Shown here: one piece after another, positions 46,550 through 55,554 of the stretch
Layout of the letters: every line of letters starts with the position of its first letter
Position numbering within the stretch: position 1 is the stretch's first letter
Assembly: GCF_002135295.1 (NCBI RefSeq)
Contig: NZ_NEGG01000003.1
Span: 62,001-126,000 of the forward strand
DNA: 64,000 nucleotides
DNA from: Acinetobacter sp. ANC 5054
Lineage (GTDB): Bacteria; Pseudomonadota; Gammaproteobacteria; Pseudomonadales; Moraxellaceae
Direction: 5' to 3'
Translations under genes and position numbers: made by a program
Notes under the pieces: model-generated
Told to the model about the DNA's origin: nothing
The model's input: the letters and a program-made list of their open reading frames with translations, nothing else
The model's database searches: none

Positions 46550-47431
46550 ATGGATTCTGGAATTATTACAGTTCTTTTACCGCTGGCCCTCGCCTTTATT
46601 ATGATTGGGCTTGGGCTTGAACTTAGCCCGAAGGATTTTGCCCGTGTCAGCAAACACCCCAAAGCAGTGCTGATTGCTTTATTCTGTCAATTGATTCTTT
46701 TGGTCGGGATAGCATTCATTCTATGTAAACTTCTAGCTTTACCACCATTACTCGCTGTAGGACTTATGCTGCTGGCTGCTTCACCAGGCGGAAGTACAGC
46801 TAACCTGTTTAGCTATTTATTTAAAGGCGATTTGGCGTTAAACATTACCTTAACTGCGATTAACTCAGTAATTGCCGCCATTACCCTACCGTTAATTGTC
46901 AATTTCTCTATTCAACACTTCATGCAAGAAGGTCAGCAAATTAGCCTACAGTTTGGGAAAATTCTGCAAGTATTCGGCATTATTATTATTCCTGTCTGTA
47001 TTGGCATGTTACTTCGCCATTACGCACCCAAACTCACAGAAAAACTCCATAAACCTTTACGCATCTTTGCCGTCGTCTTTCTCGTATTAATTATTATTGG
47101 TGCGATTTATAGTGAGCGAAATAACATTGCGACCTATTTGGGCCAAGTTGGCTTAGCAACTGTACTGTTCTGTATTTTGAGTCTATGTATTGGTTATTTT
47201 GTACCACGACTATTCGGTATTAATAGTGCACAAGCCCGTGCATGCGCTTTTGAAATTGGCATTCACAATAGTACGCTTGCGATGACTATTGCCCTAACCG
47301 TTATGGCAAGCTCAGCTGTAGCAATGCCTGCCGCAGTTTATTCACTCTTTATGTATATCTTTGCTGCAATATTTGGTTTCTTAATTACCCGTTTTGCGCC
47401 ATTGCCTACTCAAATCGAAGAGCAGGCATAA
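46550..47431 (+). CDS. BASS family transporter, copy 2
   Basis: 293 residues, the paralogue of the preceding gene: IGLGLELSPKDFARV, LAASPGGSTANLFSY, NITLTAINSVIAA and EIGIHNSTLAMTIAL. AAGGAG eight bases before the ATG gives a strong start. Differences between the copies lie in the second-half loops and in the P/S after GG (GGP versus GGS), which may tune substrate choice. A terminator follows, so both copies are probably one transcript. Confidence 0.85.
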   Translation: MDSGIITVLLPLALAFIMIGLGLELSPKDFARVSKHPKAVLIALFCQLILLVGIAFILCKLLALPPLLAVGLMLLAASPGGSTANLFSYLFKGDLALNITLTAINSVIAAITLPLIVNFSIQHFMQEGQQISLQFGKILQVFGIIIIPVCIGMLLRHYAPKLTEKLHKPLRIFAVVFLVLIIIGAIYSERNNIATYLGQVGLATVLFCILSLCIGYFVPRLFGINSAQARACAFEIGIHNSTLAMTIALTVMASSAVAMPAAVYSLFMYIFAAIFGFLITRFAPLPTQIEEQA

Positions 47432-47453
47432 AGGAATAGAAGATATAACCAAT

Positions 47454-47478
47454 AAAAGGATGCCATGCGCATCCTTTT
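47454..47478 (+). terminator. Terminator after the BASS pair
   Basis: AAAAGGATGC-catgc-GCATCCTTTT, a 10-bp perfect stem. Confidence 0.85.
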
Positions 47479-47563
47479 ATTTTAGGAAAATACATATTTT
47501 CTCGCTGCAACTTGCTTAGTTCCGTTACAATAGCTTTTTATAAAACAATTTTAGGTTATATCC

Positions 47564-48466
47564 GTGAAGTGGTTACAAATTCATATTACTGTTGAGAAAG
47601 CTCAAGTTGATTACACAGAAACATTGCTCAGTTCATTGGGTGCAGTGAGTGTAACGCTAGATGATGCAGAGAATCAGGATTTACTTGAACCACTTCCAGG
47701 CGAAACTCCACTTTGGAATAAAGTGATTGTTACCGGTATTTATGCTCAAGAAGACGATGAAGAAATCGATGTTGCTGCTTTAGAGACATTTATTAAAGCA
47801 CAATTGCCTGAGGCACCTATGCGCAGCGAATTCATTGAAGATCAAGAGTGGGAACGTACTTGGATGGATGCCTATGAGCCTATCCAAATTGGTGAAAAAT
47901 ACTGGATCGTACCTGAATGGATGGAAGCACCTGAAGCAGACGCCGTAAATATCAAGCTTGATCCAGGTCTTGCTTTTGGTACAGGTAACCATGCCTCTAC
48001 TTTCCTTTGCTTACAATGGCTAGGTAAAGTCGACCTTAAAGATAAAATCGTGATCGATTACGGTTGTGGTTCAGGTATTTTAGGTGTAGCTGCACTGCTT
48101 TTGGGTGCGAAAAAAGTCTATGCGACGGATATTGACCCACAAGCAGTTTTAGCAACTCAACAGAATGCTGAACTAAATGGCGTACTTGAGAACTTATATG
48201 TCGGCCTACCTGAAGAGTTCAATACTGAGCTTGCAGGTCAAAAAGCCGATGTGTTTGTTGCAAATATTCTTGCTGGCCCATTAATGGCGTTAGCGGCAGA
48301 TTTCTCAACTTTAATTAAATCTGAGGGAGAGTTCGCACTCGCAGGTGTAATTGAAGAGCAAGTTTCTGATGTTTCTAGTGTTTATTCTGAATTTTTTGAT
48401 ATATTAGACGTAGAAAAACGTGACGAAACCTGGTGCCGAATTTCCGGAAAACGCCAGAAGTATTAA
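47564..48466 (+). CDS. prmA: Ribosomal protein L11 methyltransferase
   Basis: 300 residues with a GTG start (AGGT upstream). N-terminal L11-recognition domain, then the SAM motif [29 protein letters not shown] and VANILAGPL. It trimethylates lysines and the N-terminus of L11. In Gammaproteobacteria prmA often precedes dusB-fis; here dusB is absent and a DUF3426 gene takes its place. Confidence 0.95.
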   Translation: MKWLQIHITVEKAQVDYTETLLSSLGAVSVTLDDAENQDLLEPLPGETPLWNKVIVTGIYAQEDDEEIDVAALETFIKAQLPEAPMRSEFIEDQEWERTWMDAYEPIQIGEKYWIVPEWMEAPEADAVNIKLDPGLAFGTGNHASTFLCLQWLGKVDLKDKIVIDYGCGSGILGVAALLLGAKKVYATDIDPQAVLATQQNAELNGVLENLYVGLPEEFNTELAGQKADVFVANILAGPLMALAADFSTLIKSEGEFALAGVIEEQVSDVSSVYSEFFDILDVEKRDETWCRISGKRQKY

Positions 48467-48484
48467 AATCTAAAATGTGTACTT

Positions 48485-49369
48485 ATGAGCGACAAACTAA
48501 CTAACTGCCCGACTTGTTCTTCAACTTATAAAGTAACTGTTCCGCAGCTTACTGTCGCTCAGGGTATGGTCTGTTGCCCAAAGTGCTCAACATCTTTTAA
48601 TGCGCTATCTCATTTGGTTGTAGAAAAAGCCTTGTCTTTTTCTACTCCGAACACACAAGATGCAGAAAAAAAACAGCCTGCAACCATTCACGTGAATGAA
48701 TTTAATATTCAACAACCGATTAGCAACAGCGATACTGAAGAAGCAACTCATCCTTTATTGAAGCTGTTTGATCAAAAAGTTGAAAACTCAAATATTGATT
48801 TAAGAACCTATTTAAATAACTTAAATTATTTCAGCACAGAACCCATTGGCAACCTTCCAGCTGTAAATTGGGCAGAACAAGCCGAAAAAGAAAAAAAACG
48901 CAGCACCTTAAATTATTTAATGTGGATTTCAGTTAACTTCCTATTATTTGGTGCATTGATTTTCCAATTTTTCTGGTTTAACCCACAGTACTTAAAAAGT
49001 AGCCCTGTCATGGGTGCTGCCTTCACTAAAGTCTGTGATGTGTTTAATTGTTCTCGACTTGAAGAACACTACAGTCTAATTAGCACTAAAAAAGTCAAAG
49101 CGCGCAGCACCGGAAAGAAAGAAACCAAATTTAGTGGTGAGATGATCAATCACCATGATCGTAGTCTTGCACTACCTTTATTAAAGGTTTCATTAAAAGA
49201 AAATGGTACTGAAATTGCGACTTACCAATTACAACCAGAAGAATATTTAGATAAAACACTAAATGGCATTCAGCGAATTCCAAAAAGTAGTCCATTCAAA
49301 TTTGAATTTGTCCTCCCAATTGACCGTAAAAGCTTCGATAATTATTCAATAGAATTGATTCGCCCTTAA
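48485..49369 (+). CDS. Zinc-ribbon (MJ0042) and DUF3426 membrane protein
   Basis: 294 residues. The MJ0042-type ribbon at 1-40 has CPTCSSTYKV and CCPKCSTSFNA. A variable linker (about 45-130) is followed by one membrane helix (LMWISVNFLLFGALIFQFFWF, about 144-165) and a periplasmic DUF3426 domain. Proteins of this build are common in Proteobacteria, often next to prmA or fis; a cytoplasmic zinc domain tethered to a periplasmic module suggests a membrane-bound sensor or adaptor, but no function is established. Confidence 0.8.
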   Translation: MSDKLTNCPTCSSTYKVTVPQLTVAQGMVCCPKCSTSFNALSHLVVEKALSFSTPNTQDAEKKQPATIHVNEFNIQQPISNSDTEEATHPLLKLFDQKVENSNIDLRTYLNNLNYFSTEPIGNLPAVNWAEQAEKEKKRSTLNYLMWISVNFLLFGALIFQFFWFNPQYLKSSPVMGAAFTKVCDVFNCSRLEEHYSLISTKKVKARSTGKKETKFSGEMINHHDRSLALPLLKVSLKENGTEIATYQLQPEEYLDKTLNGIQRIPKSSPFKFEFVLPIDRKSFDNYSIELIRP

Positions 49370-49423
49370 TATTGGAAAAAACTATTAAAAAATGTAAAAA
49401 AACCTAAAAAAAATGCAGTTTTC

Positions 49424-49461
49424 TTGCTCACTTTTGCTTAGACAATGGTATGATACGCGCC
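49424..49461 (+). promoter_or_regulatory. fis promoter with extended -10 and GC-rich discriminator
   Basis: TGGTATGAT is an extended -10 (TGnTATNNT). It is followed directly by ACGCGCC, the GC-rich discriminator typical of promoters under stringent control; TTGCTC at 49424-49429 is a -35 candidate at a long 19-base spacing. Transcription would start near 49461, about 300 bases before fis. Confidence 0.6.
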
Positions 49462-49659
49462 ACGAAAGCTTTGTGCTGCAAACTCCTCGCTGATTTTTCA
49501 CAACAAATAAAATCCCAACCGTACGCTTTATAACTTATCGCGTATCGAGTAGATTTTTTGTTTGTTTTTTAGGCTGTAACAAATATTAATTTATTGTTAC
49601 GCTTATTTTTCGATCAATTTAGCGAGTTGTGTCAAGCTACAAGTAATGTACAAGTTTTA

Positions 49660-49690
49660 GAACTCCGGATTAGGAACTAAAACGGAGTTC
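49660..49690 (+). promoter_or_regulatory. Hairpin in the fis leader
   Basis: GAACTCCG and CGGAGTTC form a perfect 8-bp stem around a 15-base loop, about 70 bases before the fis start. No T tract. Purpose unknown; it could shape leader RNA stability or translation. Confidence 0.5.
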
Positions 49691-49761
49691 ATTAAAGTTT
49701 ATAGACCACTTTTAACAAATCACTTTACCCAAGTGATATTTGATTTTTCGGATTAATTCGC

Positions 49762-50031
49762 ATGAATAGCAAATCTCCTATTTTTACTGCACAATCTGAT
49801 GTCGCTCTTCGTATTCACGTAGATCGCGCAGTTCGCCATTACTTTGCACAATTGCAAGGCGAGCAACCATCTCAGGTATACGACATGGTGCTGGCGGAAA
49901 TGGAGAAGCCTCTTCTATCTGTAGTTCTTGAATATACGCGTGGTAATCAGACACGCGCTGCTGAGATTCTCGGCTTAAACCGCGGGACTTTACGTAAAAA
50001 GTTAAAAGCTCACGGTTTAATGAGTGAATAA
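49762..50031 (+). CDS. fis: DNA-binding protein Fis
   Basis: 89 residues. The Fis C-terminal helix-turn-helix [23 protein letters not shown] is intact, as is the preceding dimer helix [13 protein letters not shown]. Fis is a nucleoid protein that activates rRNA and growth-related promoters. A 392-base leader region upstream holds the promoter and a hairpin; purH follows 93 bases downstream behind a terminator. Confidence 0.94.
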   Translation: MNSKSPIFTAQSDVALRIHVDRAVRHYFAQLQGEQPSQVYDMVLAEMEKPLLSVVLEYTRGNQTRAAEILGLNRGTLRKKLKAHGLMSE

Positions 50032-50036
50032 ATGAT

Positions 50037-50069
50037 AAAATGCTTGCGGCTTCCGCGGGCATTTTTTTT
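50037..50069 (+). terminator. Terminator after fis
   Basis: TGCTTGCGG-ctt-CCGCGGGCA with two G:T pairs, A run before and eight T after. Confidence 0.75.
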
Positions 50070-50124
50070 GACCCGAATTTAGCTATTTCTGTTTTATTTG
50101 TACTTGAAAACTGTGACGAAGATC

Positions 50125-51699
50125 ATGACTATTAAACGCGCTTTAATCTCTGTGTCTGACAAGACTGGTATTGTTGAATTTGCACAAGAACTTGCTGCTC
50201 TAGGGGTAGAAATTTTATCTACTGGCGGTACATACAAATTGTTGAAAGACAATAATGTTGCCGTAGTTGAAGTTTCGGAGCATACAGGTTTCCCAGAGAT
50301 GATGGACGGCCGTGTAAAAACGCTACATCCGAAAATCCATGGTGGTATCTTAGCTCGCCGCGGTCTAGACGAAGCTGTGATGGCAGAACACAACATCGAT
50401 GCTATTGATTTAGTTGTTGTAAACCTCTATCCATTTGCTGCAACTGTATCGAAACCAAACTGTTCACTTGCAGATGCGATTGAAAATATCGACATCGGCG
50501 GTCCAACAATGGTTCGTGCTGCTGCGAAAAACCATGCATCTGTAGGTATCGTAGTAAATGCTGCTGACTATGCAACTGTAGTTGCTGAGCTTAAAGCTGA
50601 AGGCGCTTTATCTTATGCAACACGTTTTGACTTAGCTGTTAAAGCATTTGAACATACTGCACAGTATGACGGCATGATCGCATCTTACTTAGGCGCTCGC
50701 GTAGGTAAGGAAGAAGGTCAAGCTGACAAATTTGCACGTACCTTCAATACTCAATTGAACAAAGTTCAAGATCTTCGTTATGGTGAAAACCCGCATCAAT
50801 CTGCTGCATTCTATGTAGAAGACACTGCGACTGAAGCTTCAGTTTCAACTGCGAAACAGCTTCAAGGTAAAGAATTATCTTATAACAATATTGCAGATAC
50901 AGATGCAGCACTTGAATGTGTTAAATCATTCGCTAAGCCTGCATGTGTAATCGTAAAACACGCGAACCCATGTGGCGTTGCAGTTTCCCTAGACGGCATT
51001 CAAGCGGCTTATGACCTTGCTTATGCAACTGACCCTGAATCTGCATTCGGTGGCATCATTGCATTTAACCGTGAATTAGACGTTGCAACTGCGCAAGCCA
51101 TTGTTGACCGTCAGTTCGTTGAAGTGATTATTGCACCAAGCATTGCTGAAGGCGTACTTGAAGTAACTGGCGCGAAGAAAAACGTACGTGTATTAGTATG
51201 CGGCGAACTTCCAGCGATTACTGAACGTAAAGCACAGCTTGACTACAAACGTGTAAACGGCGGCTTATTGGTTCAAGATCAAGACTTAGGTATGATCACT
51301 AAAGATGACCTTAAAGTTGTGACTAAACGCGCTCCAACTGAAGCAGAAATTGATGACTTAATCTTTGCTTGGAAAGTTGCGAAATACGTTAAATCTAATG
51401 CAATTGTTTATGCAAAGGGCCGTCAAACGATTGGTGTTGGCGCAGGTCAAATGAGCCGCGTAAACTCAGCACGTATTGCAGCAATTAAAGCTGAACATGC
51501 TGGACTCGTGGTTGAAGGCGCTGTAATGGCATCTGACGCATTCTTCCCATTCCGTGATGGTATTGATAACGCTGCGAAAGCAGGAATCAAATGCATTATC
51601 CAACCGGGTGGTTCTATGCGTGATGAAGAAACAATTGCTGCTGCTGATGAAGCTGGTATTGCAATGGTCTTCACTGGCATGCGTCATTTCCGTCATTAA
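50125..51699 (+). CDS. purH: Bifunctional AICAR transformylase/IMP cyclohydrolase
   Basis: 524 residues from the ATG at 50125 with GAAG upstream; an in-frame TTG at 50098 is less likely. N-terminal methylglyoxal-synthase-like IMP cyclohydrolase domain ([23 protein letters not shown]), and the AICARFT domain with the [10 protein letters not shown] active-site stretch and [15 protein letters not shown] near the end. Last two steps of IMP synthesis. purD follows after a compound inverted repeat. Confidence 0.96.
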   Translation: MTIKRALISVSDKTGIVEFAQELAALGVEILSTGGTYKLLKDNNVAVVEVSEHTGFPEMMDGRVKTLHPKIHGGILARRGLDEAVMAEHNIDAIDLVVVNLYPFAATVSKPNCSLADAIENIDIGGPTMVRAAAKNHASVGIVVNAADYATVVAELKAEGALSYATRFDLAVKAFEHTAQYDGMIASYLGARVGKEEGQADKFARTFNTQLNKVQDLRYGENPHQSAAFYVEDTATEASVSTAKQLQGKELSYNNIADTDAALECVKSFAKPACVIVKHANPCGVAVSLDGIQAAYDLAYATDPESAFGGIIAFNRELDVATAQAIVDRQFVEVIIAPSIAEGVLEVTGAKKNVRVLVCGELPAITERKAQLDYKRVNGGLLVQDQDLGMITKDDLKVVTKRAPTEAEIDDLIFAWKVAKYVKSNAIVYAKGRQTIGVGAGQMSRVNSARIAAIKAEHAGLVVEGAVMASDAFFPFRDGIDNAAKAGIKCIIQPGGSMRDEETIAAADEAGIAMVFTGMRHFRH

Positions 51700-51721
51700 T
51701 TGATTAAAAGTCGTATTTATT

Positions 51722-51828
51722 AATCCCCCTAAATCCCCCTTTGTAAAAAGGGGGACTTTTCACGTAAGAAACCTTGATTTTCAAGCGTGATCCCCTCCCT
51801 TTTTTAAAGGGAGGTCGGGAGGGATTTT
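51722..51828. repeat. Compound inverted repeat between purH and purD
   Basis: About 107 bases. The left arm AATCCCCCTAAATCCCCCTTT...AAAGGGGGAC and the right arm TCCCCTCCCTTT...AAAGGGAGGTCGGGAGGGATT are each a hairpin, and the two arms are imperfect inverted repeats of each other around a short centre. This looks like a dispersed palindromic (REP/MITE-like) element rather than an ordinary terminator. No open frame inside. Confidence 0.65.
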
Positions 51829-51849
51829 ATTCTTTTGAGGGATTTTTAG

Positions 51850-53133
51850 ATGAATATTTTAGTTTTGGGTAATGGCGGTCGTGAACATGCACTAGCATGG
51901 AAAATCGCACAAGATGACAAAGTCACAAAAGTATTTGTAGCACCGGGTAATGCAGGTTCTGCAACAGAAAATAAATGCGAAAATGTTGCGCTTAATATTT
52001 TAGACAATGCCGCGATTATCGACTTTGCAAAAAATAATGCAGTTGATTTGATCGTGGTTGGTCCAGAAGCACCTCTAGTCAATGGTGTAGTCGATGCTTG
52101 TCGCGAAGCTGGCGTGAAAATTTGGGGTCCGACCCAATTTGCTGCACAGCTTGAAGGCTCAAAAGCATTTGCTAAGCACTTCCTTAAACGCCATAACATC
52201 CCTACTGCTTTCTATGATGTATTTACAGAAGTAGATGCAGCCAAAGCATTTGTAGAGAAAAATGGCGCGCCAATCGTAATTAAAGCTGACGGTCTTGCTG
52301 CGGGTAAAGGCGTTATTGTTGCGATGACCAATCAAGAAGCATTTGATGCGATTGATGACATGCTGGCTGGCAACAAATTTGGTGATGCTGGTTCACGTGT
52401 TGTGATTGAAGAATTCCTTGCTGGTGAAGAAGCGTCTTTCATTTGCATGATTGATGGCGACAACATTTTGCCAATGGCAACCTCTCAAGATCACAAACGT
52501 ATTTTTGAAGGCGACCAAGGTCCAAACACTGGCGGTATGGGTGCATACTCTCCTGCACCTGTAGTGACCGCTGACGTATTTGAAAAAACCATGAATGAAG
52601 TGATGCGTCCTACCGTTGAAGGTATGAAAAAAGACGGTCATGTTTATACAGGTTTCTTATACGCAGGTTTGATGATTGATGAACAAGGTCAACCTAAAGT
52701 GATCGAGTTTAACTGTCGTTTTGGCGACCCCGAAACTCAACCGATCATGATGCGTTTAAAATCATCATTAGTTGAATTAGTTGAAGCTGGTATTGCTGGT
52801 AACTTACCTGCGGAAGCAGATTGGGATGAGCGCAAGACAGTAGGTATCGTACTTGCATCTAAGGGCTACCCAGAAACGTCTAGCAATGGTGATGTAATTT
52901 CAGGTTTAGACACTGAAATGGCTGATGCTAAAGTTTTCCATGCTGGTACTAAAGCACTTGAGAATGGTGACATTGTGACTGCTGGCGGTCGTGTACTTTG
53001 CGTTACTGCACTGGGTAATACCATTGGTGAAGCACAAGCGAAAGCTTTAGAGCTTTGCCAAAAAGTGACTTTCGACGGCGTTCAATATCGTAAAGATATT
53101 GGCTACCGCGCAATTGCTCGTGAAAATGCTTAA
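51850..53133 (+). CDS. purD: Phosphoribosylamine--glycine ligase
   Basis: 427 residues. ATP-grasp enzyme. MNILVLGNGGREHALAWKIA at the start, ADGLAAGKGVIVA in the ATP-grasp domain and FNCRFGDPETQPIMMRL near 290. It joins phosphoribosylamine and glycine in purine synthesis. A decayed second copy of its last ~210 bases lies 1.2 kb downstream (54291-54472). Confidence 0.96.
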   Translation: MNILVLGNGGREHALAWKIAQDDKVTKVFVAPGNAGSATENKCENVALNILDNAAIIDFAKNNAVDLIVVGPEAPLVNGVVDACREAGVKIWGPTQFAAQLEGSKAFAKHFLKRHNIPTAFYDVFTEVDAAKAFVEKNGAPIVIKADGLAAGKGVIVAMTNQEAFDAIDDMLAGNKFGDAGSRVVIEEFLAGEEASFICMIDGDNILPMATSQDHKRIFEGDQGPNTGGMGAYSPAPVVTADVFEKTMNEVMRPTVEGMKKDGHVYTGFLYAGLMIDEQGQPKVIEFNCRFGDPETQPIMMRLKSSLVELVEAGIAGNLPAEADWDERKTVGIVLASKGYPETSSNGDVISGLDTEMADAKVFHAGTKALENGDIVTAGGRVLCVTALGNTIGEAQAKALELCQKVTFDGVQYRKDIGYRAIARENA

Positions 53134-53148
53134 TTTAAATTAAGTTCT

Positions 53149-53172
53149 AAAAACCCACTTCGGTGGGTTTTT
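53149..53172 (+). terminator. Terminator after purD
   Basis: AAAACCCAC-ttcg-GTGGGTTTT with a T run and a stable TTCG loop. Confidence 0.9.
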
Positions 53173-53216
53173 TTATGCCAAAATGAAATCAATGGTATTA
53201 TTTAAAAATACAAAAG

Positions 53217-53720
53217 ATGAATGATGAGGAAAAATTTCGTCTAAAACTCAAATTGATTGTAGAATTATGCACAGCAAAAGACATTCAAGATTGGGCTGAA
53301 GCTACGATCTCAAAAGACATCCATAACGAGTTTGCACTTAATCTCTGTTTTATGGAATCGGCAGATAAAATTGAGAAATATTTTATTGAACTTAATCCCC
53401 AATTATTAAATATCAATACAGGAAATATCGCTTTTTCCATCTTAGAAGAATATGTCCAAAAGAAGTTGCCTATAACTTTTGATCATCAATATGAATACCA
53501 TCTTCACAATTTAATTTTTCTTTCAGAATATCTCCATGATGTAGGTAATTACATACAAGAAGGCTCTTTATACTCCCATATCATTATTTATGATGATTTA
53601 ATCCAATGTAAAACCAATAACGAGTCAATTCAGCACATATATTTAGAACTTTGTACCTTCCTCAACAGTTGGGTTATTTCAGCGTCAAATATTATCCAAC
53701 AAAATGATATAAGCAATTAA
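53217..53720 (+). CDS. Protein of unknown function between purD and its 3' remnant
   Basis: 167 residues, helical and acidic to neutral, with no signal peptide or membrane helix. A C-terminal YLELCTFLNSWVISASNII segment is amphipathic. The ribosome-binding region is poor (AAAAG). Base composition is more AT-rich than purD. It is enclosed, with the GNAT gene, by purD and the purD remnant, suggesting arrival by insertion. No family recognised. Confidence 0.6.
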   Translation: MNDEEKFRLKLKLIVELCTAKDIQDWAEATISKDIHNEFALNLCFMESADKIEKYFIELNPQLLNINTGNIAFSILEEYVQKKLPITFDHQYEYHLHNLIFLSEYLHDVGNYIQEGSLYSHIIIYDDLIQCKTNNESIQHIYLELCTFLNSWVISASNIIQQNDISN

Positions 53721-53737
53721 TACTGAAACATTATTTT

Positions 53738-54295
53738 ATGACACAGACTATTAGAACCCCTCGCCTTATCCTCCGCCAATGGCAAGACTCTGACACTGCA
53801 CCTTTTATCCAAATGTGCACAGATGGCGATGTCATGCGCTACTTCCTTAAAAAGCTCAATGCTGAGGAAACCACTGCATTTCTGCAACGCTTAAAAGATG
53901 CAATCGAAACCCGCGGTTGGGGTTTATACGCCGTTGATCTAAAAGCCACAGGCGAATTTATTGGCTTTATTGGTTTACACATCCATCCACCTGAGTTTGA
54001 AATCGCAGATGCTCCCGAAATTGGTTGGCGCTTACTGCCTCAATATTGGCATCAAGGTTATGCCACAGAAGGTGCAAAAGCTGTTCTTAAACATGCTTTC
54101 CGCAATTTAAGATTAGACAGAGTCATTTCATTTACAGCGTGTTTAAATAAACCCTCTGAACACGTGATGCAAAAAATTGGTATGCAAAAAGTCTGTGAGT
54201 TTAATCACCCGCTTGTACCTTCAAATCACCCCTTAAATAAACACGTCCTGTATGAAATACAGCGTAGTGACTATCTACATATCCCTTTTTGCTGA
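53738..54295 (+). CDS. GNAT acetyltransferase, RimJ/RimL type
   Basis: 185 residues. TPRLILRQWQDSDTAPFIQM at the N-terminus and IGWRLLPQYWHQGYATEGAKAVLKHAF (the acetyl-CoA loop GYATEGA, near 110) identify the RimJ/L-like GNAT branch. Substrate unknown; Acinetobacter has many such enzymes acting on small molecules or protein N-termini. The stop codon lies exactly at the beginning of the purD remnant, so the C-terminus may have been reshaped by the insertion. Confidence 0.85.
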   Translation: MTQTIRTPRLILRQWQDSDTAPFIQMCTDGDVMRYFLKKLNAEETTAFLQRLKDAIETRGWGLYAVDLKATGEFIGFIGLHIHPPEFEIADAPEIGWRLLPQYWHQGYATEGAKAVLKHAFRNLRLDRVISFTACLNKPSEHVMQKIGMQKVCEFNHPLVPSNHPLNKHVLYEIQRSDYLHIPFC

Positions 54296-54472
54296 TGCAA
54301 AGTATTCCATGCAGGTGAAAGTACTTGTGAATAGTACTATCATCACCGCTTGTAATCATGTGCTTTGCAGAAGTATAAGCAAAAGCATTGGAGCTTTGCC
54401 AAAAGTGGTTTTTATGGTGCTGAATACCCTAAAGCTATAGGTTAACGCTCAATTGCACATCAAATTACTTAA
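54291..54472 (+). pseudogene. Decayed copy of the purD 3' end
   Basis: The stretch GCTGATGCAAAGTATTCCAT... follows the last ~213 bases of purD (from GCTGATGCTAAAGTTTTCCA at 52921) in order, with the matching blocks TGTGCTTTGC, GGAGCTTTGCCAAAA, CTCAATTGC and ACTTAATTT. About 30 bases are missing overall and the frame is broken. It starts at the GNAT stop codon and ends at a purD-like TAA. A 3' target duplication or a recombination footprint is the simplest explanation. Confidence 0.75.
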
Positions 54473-54504
54473 TTTTATCTCATTACATGAGATAGCTACC
54501 AATT

Positions 54505-54531
54505 AAAAAGACTCGCTAGATGCGAGTTTTT
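54505..54531. terminator. Terminator between the purD remnant and ppnP
   Basis: ACTCGC-tagat-GCGAGT flanked by A and T runs; usable in both directions. It abuts the end of ppnP. Confidence 0.75.
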
Positions 54532-54850
54532 ATTCAAAATGACAAACATAATCCACAACATCTTTAGCATGTATTTTAAAAACACATCCTTCCTTCACCG
54601 AAAAAGATTCGCCAGTACTAAACATTTGATATTCAGGCTAATCCGCAATTTGTACCAAACATTGACCCGATATAATTTCCAAACGTTCATTCACATGTGC
54701 TTCAAAAACCAATGGCTGTTCCGATGGTAAAAAGACACCTATGGTTTTCTTGGTTCCATCTTCCATTTGCAACACATGACTTACTGAACGCCCACCGTAA
54801 TGAATCGTTGGTTTTTTGGTGACTGAAACAAAATCAAATTGTTTAGACAT
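54530..54850 (-). pseudogene. ppnP: Pyrimidine/purine nucleoside phosphorylase PpnP interrupted by an in-frame TAG
   Basis: From the ATG at 54850 the frame gives 70 residues (MSKQFDFVSVTKKPTIHYGG...NERLEIISGQCLVQIAD) and stops at TAG (54640-54638). The same frame continues past it for 35 residues, PEYQMFSTGESFSVKEGCVF... to DYVCHFE and TAA, which is the expected second half of the PpnP/YaiE cupin (DUF1255). So one base change has cut the gene without a frame shift. PpnP splits nucleosides to bases and ribose 1-phosphate. Either the gene is dead or the stop is read through. Confidence 0.8.
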
Positions 54851-55554
54851 GATATATCTCTATTTAAAGTTCGTTTGCTTTAATATTCTTAGCAATAATA
54901 TTTTGTTTGTTTTTTATACATTATTTTAAAAAAATTCTAAATGATTTATTTATGAGAGGATTGCCTATGCACGCAAATCTGCACTGAAAATTAACGTTCA
55001 TAAATATACAGTCTTAGCTAAAAAGTATGATTCAAATCGATTACTTTATTGTTAATCAATTATTTTTTTGCAGAAATAAAACCAAAATTTTTATACTGAA
55101 TGATCACTCGTTGGAAAACCGAAGTTTTAACTGTATTCCAATTTATATCCAATTTTCAGCTTTAGATTGTAGAAAATCTTATATAGAACTTAAACCTATA
55201 AAAATACGAGAAATTTCAAACTTAATAAACACAATATATTGTTTTTAAAACTGTTTTAGCAGAAACCCTTTTGACTTAAGCATTAATAAATATAACCAGC
55301 AATCTTTTAATCACTATATTGCATAAAAAAAACTTGTTATGATCGCACTAACTTTTTGATATCACTCATAGTTAAGTCCTTAGATTCTGAAATAGACAAT
55401 TTTTCGTGCCAATAAAGTGACTTAATGAAACCGATATCGTCTTGCATCGAAATATGACTCTCTTTAAAGTCAGATGTACAGATTTAAACAGAAATAATCT
55501 CTCTATTCACATTGATAAATTTAAAATAATGTTAAATTTATCTGGGATGAACAC
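54851..55554. other. Long intergenic region upstream of metQ
   Basis: 704 bases, strongly AT-rich. A 73-codon frame at 55027-55248 has no plausible ribosome-binding site and a composition of random AT-rich DNA, so I do not call it. No SAM riboswitch or other RNA motif of known type was recognised. The metQ promoter must lie in its last ~150 bases. Confidence 0.5.

Noticed and set aside
54252..54440. 62-codon open frame after the GNAT gene
   Set aside because: It overlaps the GNAT end and runs through the decayed purD copy; it is a by-product of the remnant, not a gene.
55027..55248. 73-codon open frame upstream of metQ
   Set aside because: No convincing ribosome-binding site, very AT-rich composition and no protein-like pattern; likely chance.
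54851..55554. Possible SAM or other riboswitch upstream of the methionine transporter
   Set aside because: No conserved core, no paired stems with a terminator were recognised in this AT-rich stretch.
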